NCBI RefSeq assembly: GCF_003286085.1
Contig: NW_020825355.1
Span: 310,001 to 374,000 of the forward strand
Length of the DNA stretch: 64,000 nt
From: Drosophila persimilis
Lineage: Eukaryota; Arthropoda; Insecta; Diptera; Drosophilidae
Direction of reading: 5' to 3'
The translations under genes were made by a program, and so were the position numbers. Each line of letters begins with the position of its first letter. Position 1 is the stretch's first letter. The notes under the pieces are model-generated. The model saw only the letters and a list, made by a program, of their open reading frames with translations. It did not search any database and was not told the origin of the DNA. Of the stretch, positions 1 to 13,889 are shown one piece after another.

Positions 1-826
1 TTTTAGCTGCGCTCTCTCCCCGCGCTCTCCCCTCTGCCCGGTTCTCCGCCAAGCTTCTGCCTGCTGCTGCTGTACTTCATTTGATACCCCTTGCAGAGGG
101 CGAGCATGATGATTATGGCACTCGCACAGCACTAAGATTTATTATTATTTTATTGTTACATATTATACCATTTCCAGCGATATGTTGGGTATACCGCATA
201 ATGGTTATTCCAGCGTATCCCACTAGTCGATCATTCGAAGAGTCAGGCCTTTCTTTCTGGTTCTTTACTGCTTTTGGGGTTTGTGCAACTTTTTGGTTTG
301 TTGATTTTCATTCACCAAAAACTGGTTCGACGTTTAAGTTCTTCACATGGGCTTAGACACCACTCCCCTGGGCAAGGAGGAAGGGTGGGGGGCTGGTTGT
401 GGCTGCTGCTGCCGCTTCAAGGAAGTTCTTGTTATGGCTCTCTCTCTTTCTGGCTTTGAGGAATGTGTGAAGTCATCGAGCAGGCAGCAGAGGCCCATTT
501 GAATGCCTCGTCTCTTGGGTTTCTTACAACACTTTTAAAGACCTGGGCGGCACTTGCAGTTCAGTGTCTTGGCCATGGCCTTAAATTCCAAACACACACA
601 CAAACACTGGCACACACACACACAGACAGACAGAGAGTGAAACAAGTGCCCGTCGAGGGCGTCGTCACTCGTTTTTCCATCGAATCTGGAAATCAGTCAA
701 ACGAAACAGACATCGATAGCACTTCATCATGTAACAATCAATGTATCCCCATCCAAGCCCCCTCCCCCCCCCAACATCCCCTCTACACTGCAAGAAAACT
801 GATATTCCGTACTGGCTTTTACCAAT

Positions 827-829
<3 letters not shown>

Positions 830-860
<31 letters not shown>
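830..860. repeat. (GT)n microsatellite
   Basis: An uninterrupted GT dinucleotide run of about 31 bases, flanked by further imperfect GT and CA stretches at 595-625 and 870-900. Confidence 0.95.
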
Positions 861-861
<1 letters not shown>

Positions 862-2185
862 CGCCGAATCGAGCTGTGTGTGCTTGTGTGTGTGCACGTG
901 CACCCTGTAATTGTATTTCATTGCAGGATATTGGATTTTTGTGCTTGATTTGGCACATTGTGATGTGGTACGGGTACACCCTCTCACAGCCCGGGTCCCA
1001 GGTCCCGGGTCCCCGATGGCCGTGGGGCAAGGGTTTCCAGCCAAAGTTACTTGTGTCAAAAAGTGGTCCTGATGATGCCTCGTTCTGCTTCTCTCTCTCT
1101 GACAGTTGTTCTCTCTCTTTTCCTCCAGCGACCTGCCTTCGCTTTCCTTCCTCTGCTTGACAGCTACTTGTCAATGGCCGTGGGCTGCCTCCCCACTCCC
1201 CACCCCCCCACCGCCTGTTTGGGCCCCACCACTGCCTAGGACACGACCGACTCTGTGCCTGCACAGGTGCTGGAAGAGTAGTTCGAAGGGATTTCGGGGG
1301 CCCCGTCCCCGGCCCCAACCCCTGGTACTCGTACTGGTACTGACAGTGGTATACGGATTGGAACTGGGACTCCTCTGGGGTCTCTGGGCGATGCCGGGTG
1401 CTCGGTGCTGGCTGTGCAGAACGTGTCATTGACAGATTTCAACGCAATTGCGTATGAATGAAATCGATTTTGTTGTTGCCTTTGTTCTGAGCTCTTGATG
1501 ATAGCACCAGTCCATATCCGTGTCCATGTCCATGTCCATGTCTATGTCTATGATGATGATGGAGATGGAGATGAGAATGGGGGGGGGGGGATAGGAATTC
1601 GATCATTGCATGATTTTCCGCTTATTAGATCGATCCACTATTTCTAGCATAATTTAAGCATCAGAATTCAATTTCCATTTCCTATCGTTGTTTCCTCCAT
1701 TTGCCATTCGCCATTCGCCATTCGCCAATCGCCAATCGAGAACCCCAGAAACACTTTCCCACACACTCACTTTTTATGATCCACTTCATATTTGTATCGT
1801 TGCCGGAGTTCCCACTGCCCCATCATTGGGGAGAGCCTGCCCCTGCCGCAACCCATTTCCCATAAACTAGCCCCCAGGTCCCAGTGGCGGCTGCACTTGG
1901 CAACAGGCAACAGGCCTCAGCCAGAGTCGGAGCCAGAGCCAGAGCCAGAACCAGAGAGACCATCGAGAACGAGAACTATCTGCCATAAATAAATGCAGTG
2001 GAAGATACAGATACAAATATATATAGGTATATCTGTAGTTATATATATTTGCGCCCTACCCAAAGGCGAGTCGATGGCCAAAAGCCGGGGCCAAGGTAGA
2101 AATTAAGCGTCCCACCGCGAGTTTACACATCATCATCATTATTGTTGCCGTTGCCGTTGCCGTGGCCGTCTGAGCCTCTCCCAGA

Positions 2186-2229
2186 GGTCGGTCGGTCGGT
2201 CGGGCGGTCGGTCGGTCGGTCGGTCGGTC
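2186..2229. repeat. (GGTC)n tetranucleotide tandem repeat
   Basis: About eleven near-perfect copies of the tetramer GGTC, interrupted once by GGGC. Confidence 0.9.
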
Positions 2230-3699
2230 TCTGTTGCAGTTGCAGTCGTGCATCCTCTCTCTCTCTCTTTCTGTGGCAACGTGTGCGAATGTGTTGCACA
2301 ATAAATAAAAATATTTATACATGAAACCTTAAATAAAGCATGAGCGACAAAGATGCGAACCAAGTCATCGTCGTGGTCGATGCTGCCTGCCCGCCTGCCC
2401 GCCTGCCTGCCTCTCCTGCTGCCTGCTGTTGTCGGCTCCCATCGGCCAAGTGGCAAAAATAATGTCGTGGCATCTGCATCTGTGCAACAGCCAAACAGCC
2501 CAAGAGCCAGCCAGCCAGCCAGCCAGCAGCTTTTGCCTACACGAATCTTCAAAATTGTTGAGAGATGCCTCCACGCCGCTCAGGGATACTCTTTTTGAAT
2601 GCCACTGAGGGACAGAAGAAGGGAATTTATGGTCCAGTTATACAGATTACAAAGCTGTACATATTGCTATCTTCTATGATTTTCATTCTATGATAATCCT
2701 TAAAACCCTTGAGAAATATTTCTAAGTTTTTCATAAAGTTTTTTCAACCATTCAAAGGGCATTCCTGGATTCGTTATACCCCAAAGTTGGGTTTCCCTTT
2801 CTGAATTTTTTTTTTATTTCGGTTCTTGGGGGTTTCTTTTTTTCCCCCTTTTGCTGAGAAAGAGAAGGCCAGAGAGCCAGAGCGGGACAGAGCGAGAAAG
2901 ATATGGATGGAGGCTGTGCCTCGTCATCGTTGTCAGGCGTCGCAGGCCCAGCATCAAGATCAAAGCAAAGCCCCACTAACAACATGGGGCAAGAAGAGCA
3001 GCGCTGAAGCTGAAAGCTGTTGGCTGTTGCTGGGGCAAAGAGCTGTAGCTGTTGCTGGGGCAAAGAGCTGTAGCTGAAGCTGAAGCCAAAAGCCGAAGCC
3101 TCAGAAGCCGCTGCCGTGACTGCCTCCGTTGTGGTTTCGGAGGCTCCTCCTGAAGTTGATGCTGCGAAAGGCAGGCTGCTGGCTGCTGGCTGCTGCTGGC
3201 TGCTGCATAGTCAAAGTAAAATAAGAAATAAATCAGTAAATTGGATTGCTTTTTGCCCCGGCCCGGCCGTTCGATTTCGCAATGCCAACTTGCAACAGAA
3301 ACTTACAACTTGCTGTTGGAGAGGAGCGGAGCTTCCTTCGATTCCTGTTGCTGGAATTTCTATGCTTATCATTTGCCCGGATCTCACCTGTTCGATTCAT
3401 TATTTTCTATAAATAAACGACAGGCTCTCCACAATTCACATCGCCTCTCCTCTAAAGTGAGGAGTGGAGTTCCATCCACAGTTCCAGATATTCTGTAATT
3501 AAGTTGAGCTTTGGGTTTGGGTTTGAGTTTGCTTTCGGTTTCGGTTTGGGTTTGGTTTTTAATAACTCTCTGATCGGAAATGGTTGGCTTGGCCCTGGCT
3601 GGAGTAAAAGGTCAGTCAGCATCGATCTCTTGCGGGCAATCCATGAAATTCAATATGTGTGCCCCCGTGTGCTGTTGGGCTTCTGGTGGGGATTTGGCT

Positions 3700-3742
3700 A
3701 TGGCTGTGGCTGTGGCTGTGGCTGTGGCTGAGGCTGTGGCTG
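3700..3742. repeat. (GGCTGT)n hexanucleotide repeat
   Basis: About seven copies of a GGCTGT hexamer with one variant unit (GGCTGA). It lies in non-coding DNA. Confidence 0.85.
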
Positions 3743-5472
3743 CTGCGGTGGCCAATTTCGCGAATTCGTGCAACGCTTAGTTATGCCTGTGCCTGCGCGT
3801 CTGCGCATGAAGCAGAGAGTCCACCGAGTATCTGTGTATCTGCAAGATACAGTGCGCCTCTGTGTGTGTGTGTGTGAAGAGCTTGGGCGGCGGCTTCTTT
3901 TGGCCTGGAATTTTTGTGTGCTTCGTTTTCTTTCATTTTTTTTGGGTACCTAAAACATTTTTCGCTCTGGTCTTTTTTAAATACGAGTTTTGCAGTTCTT
4001 TTGCGGCACTGCCACTGCCACTGCCACTGCCCCCCCGTTCTTCCTGCCGCATGCCACACAAATATGGGCCTATGATAACATTGTCTTCTCTTTCTGGGGT
4101 CTGGGGTCTCGGGGTCTTCGAGCTCCGAGGAGTTGGCAGAACGCGTGAAAGTTGTTATGGCACAAAAGGCTCCACCAAAAGCCGTTTATCTTCGGCGACT
4201 CTTCACTTTCCTCTCTCTCTCTCTCTTTGTTTGTGTGTGTGTGTGTGTGCGAGAGTGCTTCTTCGAGTAGTAGCTCAAAACATTATCCATAAACACACGA
4301 ATACCCCAGGTTTTTATTTTTATTTATGCGGAATTCTTCTGCCATTGTCGTGTGTCGTCCTTATCGCCGCGATCCCATCGTCCCAACGTCTTTGACTTTG
4401 CCGGACGGAGGTGGGCAGCCAGGAGTCTGTTTTATCCAATAGAAAATTTGTGTATTTTATGGGCAACGTGTCCGTCTACCTGTCTGCCAGTCTTTTGTTG
4501 ATCTAAATCATTTTTGAAGCACCAAAAGATCTGTCTCCCGAACCCACATATGCCCTGCACTGTACACCCAACGCTGCCATTATTGAGCAATTCATTTAAA
4601 AATAACTCAGCTTTATTTAAATAAAAATTAGATTAACTTTCGCTTAAGAAAAATATGTAAAAATCTATGGGAATTTTTGCCGGGGCCCGTCGATGTGGCC
4701 GAAAGTTTAAGGCCACAACTTTGTTGCTGGAAGGAAAAAACTTTGCGAGATCCCTTCGCAGAGACACAGAGACACAGCCATAAATTCTAGAAAATTACTT
4801 GAAGCTGCTCTCTCTCTCTCTCGCTTGCCCTGGAAAAAACAGGAGACAGGAAACAAGTTTAATAGTTGGCCATGGCTTAGAGCTTAACAAGATTTTTGCG
4901 TACTACGCGGAGAATGGAGGAGGGAGGCTGGAGAAGGGAGGCTGGCGGATGAGGAGGCAGAGTGGCTCTGTGGCAGAGTGCTGAAAGCTGATGGTGAAGC
5001 AGAGTGAAGTTTGTCATAAAAAGATTGGCATGCGTGTGGTTGGAAAATGCGAAAAGTTTTTCGGGGTGGCCCAAACGACTGGCTAACGACTGTTGCCTGA
5101 TTACGCATACGCCCCGTTTGCCAAAGGAATGTGTTGGTCCAAAGAGCAACGAGAAGGAAACGAAACAAAACGAAACGAAAGAGAAGAGGAGTGGAGAGGA
5201 GAACAGAGGATGCAGAAGAACCTTATGTAAAGCGCATTTGTGTTCTTTGGCGTGGGAATCACCAGCGCGAAATTCGCGACAAAAATCGACCCTCTAAAGC
5301 GATGCCAGAACGAAACAAAGGAGAACGAACGGCCCAAAGGCGGACGCTGCCGAGTCTGGTGGATGGCGCATGAATCACCAGCCCAGAAACCAGAAGAGCG
5401 GATGGATGAGACGATGAGGATGAGGATGAGGAAGGTAAACTGGTTCTGTTGGAATGCAGATAACTTCTTTGC

Positions 5473-5510
5473 CAGTCGTAGTCGCAGTCGCAGTCGCAGT
5501 CGCAGTCGGA
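5473..5510. repeat. (AGTCGC)n hexanucleotide repeat
   Basis: Six imperfect AGTCGC units in non-coding DNA. All three frames read as low-complexity Arg/Ser, Ser/Gln or Val/Ala, so it is not evidence of a protein. Confidence 0.85.
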
Positions 5511-7570
5511 GCAGGCCCAGTCCTCCTCAGACTAAGCTTCAAGTGCGTCAATTTCATGCCCCGTCCGCTACAGAGCCACAGAGCTACAGTGGAGCTCTCT
5601 GCATATTAAATATTTAAGGCAACAGCCAGAGACCGAACTCAATTCGAACCGAGCAACGCACGCACTGAGACTGAGGCACGGCTTCCTCCAGTTCTCACTA
5701 ATTTACAGACACACAGACACTCTGGGAGAGAGCAAAAGGCCACAACCACAAATTTTAATTAACCGAAACAATGGCAATGGTAAGCGGTAAGCGGCAAGCG
5801 GCATTGCAACACATCAAAGGCCAACAACATAATCCAAACGCAAATGCCAAATGAGAGGGTGGACGACTGCATCAGGCTGGCCTTATCCTGACCGCAATTC
5901 TCATCCCGACAGTCACTAAATGACCACGAAATTACACATGAACGGGAGAGGTCATGGGATGGGCTTGGCATGGCAGTCCCAGGACCTTATTGCCGTGGAA
6001 ATGAGTCACTAAATCAGAGAAAATTGATTGGCCTACAGCAACACAGAGGATAGGTTAAGAGTTACAGACAGAATGGCCTCTAGAGAGGGGGATAATGGAA
6101 CCATTTTTCCAAGAAATGATTCAGACAAATCTGCAACCTTGATTTCCTTTGATAGCCAGCAGAAAAAAAAACCCCCCGTTTGAGCCACTGAAACATTTAT
6201 TACGCAGCCTCTCAATCGATAGCTGGCACGGCGCTCAGTCGCAAGGCTTTGGGGCAAGGTCATCAGAGATACATGGCGATAGAGAGATGGGGAGATAGAG
6301 AGGGAAAGCGTCCGTCCACAAATGGTGACCAAATGGCAGTTGCTGCTGCAACCTTGGTTGCACCGCCACTGGCGCCAGTCAACAGCAGTTGCGTCATTCC
6401 CGAGCCCCGAGGATGCCTGCCCAATGCAGGCCATGACGGTGTCGGTGTTGTCATGACGCCGCATCCCTGATGCATCAACAGAGCGTGGCAACAACGATGA
6501 CATTCCCAGCGGGAATGAGAAATAGACAAAGTGATAAATGATTCAGGGACGGACAAGTGGGGGGGGAAACTTAGATACTTAATTTATGGCTTGCCAGATG
6601 AGTCTCGCCGCGAATTGTGTTTAATTGCCTCACGTTATGCAAACCAATGCAACTGATAGGTACGACAATTGGATGCCACTCACGAAGGGAGTGTCTGAAT
6701 GAACAATCACAGAAACATGCACGTCGTACCCTCGATGGGGGCTCAAAAGCTATGATTTGTAAGCACTTGTATGGCACTTGAAGTGAAAGAAGAAAATTTG
6801 GCATAAGAGGAGATTTTTGGAACTTTTTCAAGGCTATGAAGGGACGCTCTAAGACGACATTTCCATGGTTTTATGATCCAGCAAAAGGACAAATCATAAA
6901 GTCTAAATCTAGTGCGAACATGCAATAAATTCTCTATCGAAAGAGCATAAAAAACTATTATTTTATATGGGTATTTGTGTGTGTTTTAATTACTTTTTCC
7001 TCTCGAAAAGTTTGTTTACTCTCACAGTAATAAAATGTCTGTTCAAATATTGAACTGCAACCAGTTTATACCCCATTGATGATGGGAAGAGGTGCAGTCA
7101 TTAAACGAGGCGCCACCGGCAAATGCCATGGCGACAACCAGTCGATTGATGAACTGCAGAGGGGCATGGTCATGGGGGAAACAATGGCAGTGGGAATGGG
7201 GCTGGGGCTGGGTGGGGGCTTGGCCATTTGCATTGATTACTCCCGTACGAACGAGTATTTTTGAGCGCTTCTGATTGACCATTGCCTGATCAAAAATGGG
7301 TGCAAATTGTATATTTGTTTGCGTTTTAATGCAATTTACTCTCAATTGCATTGCAATTTTCGCACAGCAAATTGCAATTAGTGGCAATTTAAATGCATTT
7401 CCTACTGGCGCAGCATAAAATTAAATATGAGTCCGGACGGAGGAGGCGACTACGACTACGACTACGACTGTGGCTCCTCCGCCTGTTGACTGGGTAACTG
7501 AGTGACCCACTGTGGCAAATACATAGACGACGAAAACTTCTGCAGTGCCTGCCAATTGCCTGCCTGCCCC

Positions 7571-7626
7571 TCAAGTGCGTCTGAGTGAGTCCGAGTCCGA
7601 GTCTGAGTTCGAGTCCGAGTCCGAGC
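7571..7626. repeat. (GAGTCC)n-like hexanucleotide repeat
   Basis: Imperfect GAGTCC/GAGTCT hexamers, about eight units, in non-coding DNA. Confidence 0.8.
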
Positions 7627-9943
7627 TATTTGCTTAATGAAAGTATCGTGAGGCAGGCACTCCCTTTGGACTGGGAGCAGCGAAAGTAGCCCGCTCTCAC
7701 AGGCCACTTAATGGCTCTATTTGCCGACAGAGTGACCCACCCCAACCCACCCCACACCGCCCACTCCACCCACTTGTCAACCAGCTTCCCTACCCATGAC
7801 AGTTGTGCAATAGAGCAAAAGGAACACAAGTACGATATATATATAGACGGAAATATACCCCCTTTTTAAGATCAACCCAACTGGGGTTCCAAAGATGCAG
7901 AAGGCTTCTTTCTGGTGGTAAGGCAATTGGCAAATATATGCCTCACTTATATCCAGATCTAAATTTTTAACACAGGTGTTCTTACATCCACAATTTGGCT
8001 GCCACAAAATACTATACACCCTGGTCCACACGTATACCCCGTATGGGCAAAAAAAAGAAACTGCAACTGGAAAAATTATTGCACTGACCAGAGTGGACAC
8101 TGCCCACACATGCGGCTGCCACAGCGACGTCGACGGCGACTGCGTCTGCGGTCTATTGCCACATGATTTATCAAACTGAAATCCACACACGAACAGAATT
8201 TATATGTGTGCTGGAGAGGGGCGCGGTGCGGCGCGGCGCGGCAATCGACCCACGTAGCTGCCACAGATTTGGCTATATATGTGGGCTCCAATCCCAGTCA
8301 ACCCAAATTGATAACGCGTGTGTATATACATCGGATCGGATAAGTGCTCGTTTCGATAGCAGCCGTCACAATGTTTGACTTTTATAAAATAATTTACTTA
8401 CAATTTGCACATGTCAATCAATGGGTATATTTGTCATTTACCATTTGCGGCGACTCCCATTGTTGCCGGCAGGCGGCAATTAGCGACCGCCTGCCACCCA
8501 TGATCGGGGTATCGGACATCTCCATAGATGGCTGCTGCGACTCCGACCATGACTCTGTCGCATCCCATATTTGTTCCGCATTCTTCAAACGGTTGCTCGC
8601 CGGTTATTAATGTGCATCTGTCGTTGAGCTTTGACTGGCACAAATACTGCAGATACCCGTCTCCAGTGTACAAATGGCACTGCCAGACATTTGCATGTAG
8701 ACTTCCAATCAACTCTCATTAGAACTCTCATTGAAAATCTGCAAATTTATTCACATGATATACAGTAGGGGAAATAAAAGCAAAGGAGTAAGTATTTACC
8801 CCGGACTGACCCAACTGTAGGGGGAAAGTCATCCAACTAAAGGTAACAGAAATTCGGTTAAGCATTTATCTAATTGGCCAAGTGCTATTTTGTTTATTAT
8901 ATTCACTCTGGACATCGCATATTTCTATATTACACTCAAATCAGTACCATAAAATTCTTCTTTCCAAAAAGGGAATACATAAAGCCGATGGTTCTTCGTT
9001 TAGAAATTGAGAGAAGCATCCAACTAAAAGTGACGTTATATTTCAATCCTCGAAACCCTTTGTCAGATCTTTAAAGATCTTTGGCAGATCCATACTGGAA
9101 ATTGCTGAAGGAACCACTTTGTCCATCGACGAATACTTATATTGTGCATTTATCTCTGGGGTTTCTTCCGCCTTATAAGCTTTAATTAAATGTTGTTTTA
9201 GTAACATTTCAAAAATACTCGGAATACAAAATTTGCAGTAAATTTCACATGGGAAATGCAATGCATGGGAAATATTTGATTGTTCCGCTCTCACATTCAC
9301 ATCCCTCATATATTTATGTACTTATAAGCATATGCATGAATGTATGTGTAAATACTGAGAATCGGCACACGCAAAAAATAATAAAATAAAGTTTGCATTA
9401 AAAAACGCATTGAAACCATTAAAAACTAATGGACTTGAATAATTAAACACTGACCTGCATTTAGTCGTAGTTGCTAAATAGAGTACTCATTTTGCACCGA
9501 GTTTATTATATCCCTATTCTGACATTCCACACACACACACAAGCACACACACACATACGAGTATTCCGTGGCAGTCCAGCGCGCCGCCGCACCACCGCCT
9601 CAGGGCCATTTGTGGCAAGCAATTTAATGGTTAGTGCAGCCACAACTCATTTTAAGGCGGGAAACATTAAACACATGTCTTTGGATGACATTTAACAAGC
9701 TAATTTACACCTTTTTTAAGATATTTTTAGGCAAAAATTCCATAATTTTCCCAACAATCATCGATATTCGATCTGGCTACCTTAACAACCAACCTATTAA
9801 AAACCGAACCTCTTTTGGTTTCAAATTTGAGCTGTCAAAATGACCCGTCAAAGTCCACATCGATAAACGATGTTATCGAACAACGATAAGCATAGGAAAA
9901 GCATATCTGCGGCTTCTTTTCCTTCAAATAAGCTGCACAATCG

Positions 9944-10533
9944 CTCATAGACGATCCCCACTTAATGGACAAGATTGAGTGCGCCAATGTGTTCGGAGAT
10001 CTGTACGCTAAAGGCATTGTAGCCATGACAGAGAAGGAAAGCGATAACATAATACCCATGATCATGCTTGGCTTTAAAGACTGCGCCTTGAAGACCGGCG
10101 TGGCCACGCCCGACTGCCTGAAGATCGAGATCATTGAGCCGGACAGCAGATGTGCCGGGCAATGTCCTGCTGAGGACCAAGCGCCTGGGCACGTCCGTGG
10201 CCCTGAATGTTCACAGGTGACGAGATAGGCAAAGACCCATGACATGGCTGTGAAATCGTTGTGTCGCCCATGGGGCCACCGCCATAGCCGAATACGGTCT
10301 CCTGAGCCATGACGAGATCCTGGCTACTCGTCAACCAAAAGAGGTTTCCTTTTCCATCAACAACATGCCAGTGATCGGCAAGACTGCAGCGACGTCTTCC
10401 AACTGCCGTGCGGACGTGCCTGTGAATATTCCGGAAGTCTGGATGCCACCGAATTGTGCTAGGAAACCATCAAAGTGGAGGGCCACAGCGCATGCGCCTG
10501 GATCATTGGCATTGTGGAAAAGGGGGTAGCCAC
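9944..10533 (+). pseudogene. Selenophosphate synthetase (SPS/SelD family) processed pseudogene
   Basis: Broken frames resemble animal selenophosphate synthetase in order along the plus strand. At 9944 a frame reads LIDDPHLMDKIECANV, like the family's VDDPYMxGKIACANVLSDLY. At 10027 TEKESDNIIPMIMLGFKD resembles TEKERDVVxPxIMRGFKD. A shifted frame near 10146 gives PGNVLLRTKRLGTSVALNV, like PGDVLVLTKPLGTQVAVN, ending at a TGA. Near 10265-10380 HGATAIAEYGLLSHDE and SFSINNMPVIGKTAA match HGATDITGFGLLGHA and SFVIHNLPVIAKMAA. Near 10495 WIIGIVEKG matches the C-terminus. Frameshifts, internal deletions (about 15 residues after DLYAKG) and stops rule out function. No intron separates the blocks, which suggests a retrocopy. 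An AATAAA at about 10601 could derive from the parent's 3' end. I cannot tell whether the parent is SPS1 (SelD) or the SPS2 paralogue. Confidence 0.85.
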
Positions 10534-11869
10534 GAAACATCAATATTAATTTATAATTAAATCTGTTTTTTGTAACATTTATGAAATGTATATTTTAATG
10601 CAATAAAGATGGTACCAGCGACAGTTTTAGTTTGGAATTATTGTGGCCTGCTGGAAGCGTTGTTGATTGAACCTTTTGCGCGGTTCAGGCCCCCAAAATT
10701 GAATCAGAATCAGTTTCACGTTTGTGCATTTATTATGGGGCAATTGGAATACTTATAATACCGAATAGCAGCCGCAGCCGAATAAAGCGTGGGCATTACG
10801 TTGAAATCGTTAAAATCAATTAAACCGAGAATTGACAACATTTTTAAAGCCGATTAATATGTGGAGCGCTGCACGTAAATGCTTTACGAACACATTTGTT
10901 TATCGGGCGACCGGAGGTTTTTTTTATTTTATTTCCATTATGGAAATTTAACAGCAAATTAAACAACATTTCAATCAAGAGCCAAGCGCTTGTTTGTGTG
11001 CGTTAAATATTAATGAATTTTTCGAAAATTTACCCGGAAAATTCACTGCACGTTAGGCAAGGCAAGTGGACGTTGGGTTTGGGGACGGCTGGGCGGTTCT
11101 TAGGTCAGGTCACAGGTCAAGGAGGGGCTGCAGGATCTGCGCATCTGTATGTCATTCAGTCTGGTGACAGGCGGCGTTGACAGTTCTTTTTCCTTGCTGC
11201 CTCCTGCCCGCTGCCTGCTGCACATTCCGTGTACACCGCACGGCATGTGACGCATTTACCACGGCGCTTCATTATGCAGGCATCCTCTCTGCCTGCTCTG
11301 CAGCTCCCCCCCCGCCCTGTATGCTCTGGCTTTTCATCGAGTTCCCCCTTCTTCCCCACATGGCCTGCACATGGACTGGCCTCTTCCTGGCCCTGCATTC
11401 TTGTGGGTGTCTCTAACAAAGCGGCATTATATAATAATGGCTATACTCGTTTGTGTGTGTGGGACCGCGTTGACCTCATCGCATGGCTGTGTCAAAACTG
11501 TTCGACAATCTCATGTACTTGAACTGTCAAGTACTTCGACAACACTGTGTCTGTGTGTGGGTGGCTCTGGGTGGGTGTGGGGGGTGGCCTGCCTGCCTGC
11601 CCCCCTCGGCATGTTGTTCCTTGTCTTCGTTGCTGTTTTCTCTATTCATGTGTTTGTGCGGGGAGCTTGGATTACATATCGAGCGGATTTTGTAAACTCC
11701 CAGCATATTTATAATTGCACATCACGTTCTCGATGTCAAAGTTTGTTGCTGCTTTTGCTGTGGTTTTTGTCTTTGTTTTTTTCAACGCTGCTTTGAACTT
11801 GATCCGATTTTTGAATATTTCAAAGTGCAAACCAAAGTATGGATTGGGGATGGGGGTTTTAACTTGAAA

Positions 11870-12320
11870 TAGAATAAATCTAGTAAAAAATGAAATAAAA
11901 AAGATTAGGATACACACTTATAATATTATTTATTACTAAAATTTTTTCACTTAAATTAAATATTCGATTTATATTAAAAAATTAGGATTACATAATATAT
12001 GAATAAATATTTATTATTAATTAATAAATCTGAAATTATCACGCTTCAATAATATTTTTTGAATAATTCATTCTACAAAATAATGTGGAAAATCGTTTAG
12101 TTCATGAATTTTAATTTTATAAATTTTTTTTTAGAAAAACAGATTTTAATTTTTTTGTATATTTTATTGAAACTAAAAAAACATTATGAAAACATTTTAA
12201 TTTAATAATATATATATCACTAAAAAAAAAAAATAGCGTGAATACTAATAATTTAACTATTAGGTAGTTAATAATATATAATTTTAATTTTTTAAATTAA
12301 TCATACCTATAATTTAACTA
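11870..12320. other. Extremely AT-rich block
   Basis: About 450 bp composed almost entirely of A and T, with homopolymer runs (12232-12243 is a long A tract) and TA runs. It has sharp edges against GC-balanced flanks; the right edge is about 12318, at CTAGTGGGC. Near 12255-12320 there are imperfect repeats of AATTTAACTA and of TAGGTAG/TACCTA in opposite orientation. No frame resembles a protein. It could be a decayed mobile element, a nuclear copy of mitochondrial DNA, or simply slippage-rich spacer. I cannot decide from the sequence alone. Confidence 0.6.
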
Positions 12321-13889
12321 GTGGGCAAGCCTCCCGCGCACTCATTTGGCTCGTGAGGGAACCCCCGTCTCATCTGCTTAAGCAACAACGACAAAGCCTC
12401 GATGGATTGCGATTTATCTAAAATTATAGTGCAGAAACTATTTGGCGGTCAGACACACCCATATGCTTTTGGCCCAAAGTAAAATATCGGACGAGTAATT
12501 CTTAATATAGTTTAAACAATTTTGCTACTAATAAAAATGTTTTTGTTTATAGAAGAAGTATTCATATTATTGAGAAAATGAAACTGCGATTCTTAATGGA
12601 TACTTTAGAATACAAAATAAGCTGTATTTATTATCATTTTTGCATAAGGCCCATCGAGAGGTGTATTTGCAGAGTCAAAACCATTTGAAGTAAGAACAAA
12701 TGATATAAAACACTTGCCATTAAATGATTTGAGTTTTAACTTGAAAACGCAATAGAACGAGTGTACATATTTATAAAATTAACTCCATATTGAAGGAAAA
12801 ATAAACAGAACCAGCACCGATGGCGATCTAAACTGAACTGCTTTTGGCAGTAGAGCCAATTAGCCCGAAATTAATGGATAAACAAAATAATGCGCGACTC
12901 TCTGGTCATCGGGAATTGTTTGGGCAACCTGCTGCCGATAAGTGCCTGAGCAGAGAAATAAATTAATTCCAGTCGCTGGCAGCCGCACCGCAGGTGGCAG
13001 CCCCTCGCTGTGGTGCAGGGGCTGTGGGAGTGGGTTATGGGCTGTAGGCCCGGCAGGCGCCAGGCTGCAGTTTTGGCCGCAAACCCATACCAAAAACAAA
13101 TGGAAATAGAACTTTAATTAAAAGCGGTGGGAGCCAGCGGCAACCAGCAGTGGGTGGCGGTGGCTACCAAGAGACGGGGGGGTGGGGGTCAAATGGAATA
13201 AGCCAACAATCTAATGGAGAAAATAGTTCCTCACATATACCAGCGCACTCAGAAATATGCATAAATACGAATACACAGAGAGAGGAAGGGAAGGCCTAGT
13301 ATTCAACAATGTACTAAATTCTATATTTGGAAATGGGTTTGTATTGGCGTTTACTGCTTCGTGGATTTCCATATTGTATTTCCTCAGCCCGGGCATCTTC
13401 CCAGTGATTTCTCTTAGTGTATGATTGTGTGCCTCCTCAGCTGTTTAAAGTCTATTTGCAGTTGGCCTCATTGGGGCAAAGAGCCTGGGCTCAGAGAGAA
13501 CAGCAGCATGGCCACCATCTCCGCTTTAAGCTGTTCAACATTCAGATGCTATGATATGTCAGACCTTTGGACTGGCTCAACACGCTCCAAATGGCCTGCA
13601 GTTGGGCATTCTCTGGCTTGTTGTCAACCCGCAAACACTTCTCTGACATTAGAGCACAGGGCTCTCTTCCTGACTAGAACTAATCACAACAAGGCTGGTG
13701 GAAAATAACTTACACTGCAACGCGGACCGCTTGACAAATATAATGCGAATGACAGGTGAAAGGATTCTAATGCCACTCTGCACTTAGACTTGCCCCAACT
13801 TTAAGATTATGGCACTCATCGCAGTGGGTTTTGCGTCACATCTGGGGGCCCTGCAATTTAATTAGTATAGTAGTAAGACTTCCTCGGTA

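Larger units (their letters stand above)
1..9943. other. Long non-coding region with microsatellites
   Basis: I see no supported gene here. Open frames are short, overlap on both strands and follow low-complexity sequence. The content is fly-type non-coding DNA: GT, GGTC, GGCTGT, AGTCGC and GAGTCC simple repeats, homopolymer runs and AT-rich stretches. A TATA-like ATTTAA near 5610-5617 followed by GC-richer sequence to about 5700 could be a transcription start, but nothing downstream supports a gene. It could be intergenic, or an intron of a gene lying to the left. Confidence 0.7.

Noticed and set aside
665..1429. Minus-strand 254-codon frame
   Set aside because: It runs through CA repeats and low-complexity Gly/Pro sequence, has no domain, and overlaps similar frames on the other strand.
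9043..9309. Minus-strand 88-codon frame with a true ATG
   Set aside because: No recognisable family, no signal peptide, no promoter or polyadenylation signal found. It could be real or a relic, but the evidence is too thin.
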